From Paenibacillaceae bacterium (GTDB lineage: Bacteria; Bacillota; Bacilli; Paenibacillales; NBRC-103111): 64,000 bases of DNA. The notes below the pieces were generated by a model that saw only the letters and a program-made list of their open reading frames with translations, was not told the origin of the DNA and did not search any database. Position 1 is the stretch's first letter. Every line of letters begins with the position of its first letter. Positions 62,733 through 64,000 of this stretch are shown in pieces. Location: contig JAQSYI010000033.1 of assembly GCA_029256185.1 (NCBI GenBank), forward strand, positions 18,229 through 82,228, written 5' to 3'. Position numbers and translations under genes: made by a program.

Positions 62733-63599
62733 ATGATGATTAAAACCTGCTCATACCCGCCAGAAGCCAAATACCTGATTATCCATGCGGATGACTGGGG
62801 CATCCATCCCGCCGTGAATGAAGCTGTGCAAATCTTGTTCCGCATGAAGGCCATCACCTCCGCCTCCATAATCGCGGGTGGACCAGCGTCAGCGGAAGCC
62901 TGCCGCTATGCAGCCGAAACCGGTGTCTGCGCCGGGGTTCACCTGGCCTTATCCTCCGAGTTTCCGCCCCTGTCCCCTCTAGAACAGATCCCTTCCCTTT
63001 TGACCGGGAACGAAGAATTCCATCCTCTCCCCATCCTGGAGGAAAAGGCTGTCCACAACGAGATATTCCGTGAGTTGCTCACCCAACTGGAATACGTTGC
63101 CGATTGGGGAATTGCCGTCTCCCATCTCGACTGCCACAAGGGGTGTGTGCTGGGCTTGAACAGCTCCCGCAGCAACCCTTGGCTGGACTTCGTCTGGCAG
63201 ATGTGCGCAGACCGCCATATTCCCTTTAAGCTGCCCCGGGGGATCATGCATGCTCCGGGATTTTCGGACAGCTTCCGGCAGAGGATGAAGGGGCATTGGG
63301 CCAAGGCTGTAAACTTAGGGTTGCCGCTGATTGACGATCTGATCGTCCCTCCGTTTCAGCTATTGCCCGGCGAAGATTATCCCGCCTATAAGGAACAGAT
63401 TCTTCACGCGCTTCGGCGGATCACGGCCGGCACGGTGGTGGAGCTTACTCTGCACCCCGCTCTTCCCGATCACCTGCTGAAGGACACAGACAGCCACTGG
63501 ATAAAGCGGGAATGGGAGTTCCGTTTATGTCTGGACGCCGATTTCCGGGGAACAATCCGCTCTGAAGGCATCCGCCTCATTCCATGGAAGCGTCCGTAA
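62733..63599 (+). CDS. ChbG/HpnK family carbohydrate deacetylase
   Basis: 288 residues. AAAGGAG precedes ATGs at 62733 and 62736; spacing slightly favours the second. The metal site is seen as HADDWG (Asp pair), GVHLAL, and HLDCHKG; TLHP lies near the end. Family members remove N-acetyl groups from chito-oligosaccharides or related sugars. No signal peptide, so cytoplasmic. It is preceded by a terminator and followed by a hairpin repeat array. Confidence 0.92.
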   Translation: MMIKTCSYPPEAKYLIIHADDWGIHPAVNEAVQILFRMKAITSASIIAGGPASAEACRYAAETGVCAGVHLALSSEFPPLSPLEQIPSLLTGNEEFHPLPILEEKAVHNEIFRELLTQLEYVADWGIAVSHLDCHKGCVLGLNSSRSNPWLDFVWQMCADRHIPFKLPRGIMHAPGFSDSFRQRMKGHWAKAVNLGLPLIDDLIVPPFQLLPGEDYPAYKEQILHALRRITAGTVVELTLHPALPDHLLKDTDSHWIKREWEFRLCLDADFRGTIRSEGIRLIPWKRP

Positions 63600-63630
63600 C
63601 CGATGGCGCCACCCGAAGCTCCTCCCATCC

Positions 63631-63916
63631 TCCAACAGCTATCATTTTGCCAGCTGTTGCGCACCTGGAGCTCCTCTCTCCCTCCAACAGCTATCATTTT
63701 GCCAGCTGTTGCGCACCTGGAGTTCCTCTATCCCTCCAACAGCTGGCATTTTGCAAGCTGTTGCGACCTTGGAGCTCCTCTCTCCCTCCAACAGCTGGCA
63801 TTTTGCAAGCTGTTGCGCCTCTGGAGCTCCTCTCTCCCTCCAACAGCTGGCATTTTGACAGCTGTTGCGCCTCTGGAGCTCCTCTCTCGCTCCAACAACT
63901 GGCATTTTGCTGCTAG
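63631..63916. repeat. 52-bp tandem repeat, each unit a hairpin
   Basis: Units start TCCAACAGCT at 63631, 63683, 63735, 63787, 63839 and 63891, an exact 52-bp period. In each, CAACAGCT pairs with AGCTGTTG across an 11-base loop. The last unit is mutated and cut off after about 20 bp. Confidence 0.92.
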
Positions 63917-63980
63917 AATAAAAAGTAGACACCTCCTAAGAACAGATCGATAATAACAACAACGAGAAAGAGGTGCTCTG

Positions 63981-64000
63981 GTGAAAGAGACAAGACAACA
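63981..64000 (+). CDS. Possible start of a transposase gene (runs off the window)
   Basis: GTG 63981 opens a frame VKETRQ after AGAGGTG, and the region just before (GTAGACACCTCCTAAG) resembles an insertion-sequence end. IS3-family OrfA proteins often begin with similar residues, but only six codons are visible, so this is an inference. Confidence 0.35.

Noticed and set aside
63631..63916. CRISPR array
   Set aside because: The whole 52-bp period is repeated, so there are no variable spacers.

Overview
The window looks like a chromosomal segment of a Paenibacillus-type Firmicute (Paenibacillaceae). This is inferred from strong AGGAGG-type ribosome sites and from YesMN-type regulators beside lipoprotein-dependent ABC sugar importers. 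Bacillus-like gene orders also fit: addB-addA-sbcD-sbcC, rpsU-yqeY, and yqeZ-floA-yqfB. So do large secreted multi-domain glycan enzymes with DNRLRE, CBM9-like, cohesin and dockerin modules. I saw no rRNA, tRNA or CRISPR array.

Layout. Positions 1-8.9 kb (minus strand) hold a secreted glycan-degradation group: a partial solute-binding lipoprotein, a parvulin-like protein, a secreted beta-helix enzyme, and a large carbohydrate-binding protein carrying both cohesin and dockerin modules, interrupted by a one-base frameshift. A divergent GH16 enzyme (9.3-10.7 kb) starts with the same DNRLRE module, and a cre-like site lies between the two. At 11.0-13.4 kb is a feo iron-uptake operon with a split feoB. 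A 161-bp MITE occurs twice (10.65 and 13.8 kb), each copy inserted in the TA of a stop codon. An Rpn-type nuclease follows (14-14.9 kb).

15.3-32.2 kb is a polysaccharide-utilisation locus: YesM/YesN two-component system, solute-binding protein, two permeases (one with a large extracytoplasmic insertion), a giant secreted GH42-like enzyme, a cytoplasmic GH141-like enzyme with a terminal PDZ-like domain, and a divergent GH105 unsaturated uronyl hydrolase. The likely substrate is a pectic or similar plant glycan: secreted enzymes cut it, the ABC importer brings in oligosaccharides, and the cytoplasmic enzymes finish them.

32.3-46 kb is mostly housekeeping: yaaA, a MarR-controlled heterodimeric ABC exporter, the flotillin operon, yqeY, rpsU, a HIT protein, a small membrane protein, an unusual TetR-FAD oxidoreductase fusion, a repeat-rich gap, and a formate/nitrite channel. 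46.1-58.7 kb is the addBA-sbcDC DNA-repair operon. 58.9-63.6 kb carries a DUF2164 protein, an MmyB-type regulator divergent from a stand-alone FabF-like ketosynthase, a glutamine amidotransferase-like protein and a ChbG/HpnK-type deacetylase. The window ends in a strict 52-bp tandem repeat of hairpins followed by the probable start of a transposase gene.

No unmistakably new defence or biosynthetic system was found. The strongest candidates for novelty are the regulator-enzyme fusion with an internal translation start, the stop-codon MITE insertions, the permease with a large insertion, the GH141-PDZ enzyme, and the palindromic and hairpin repeat arrays.
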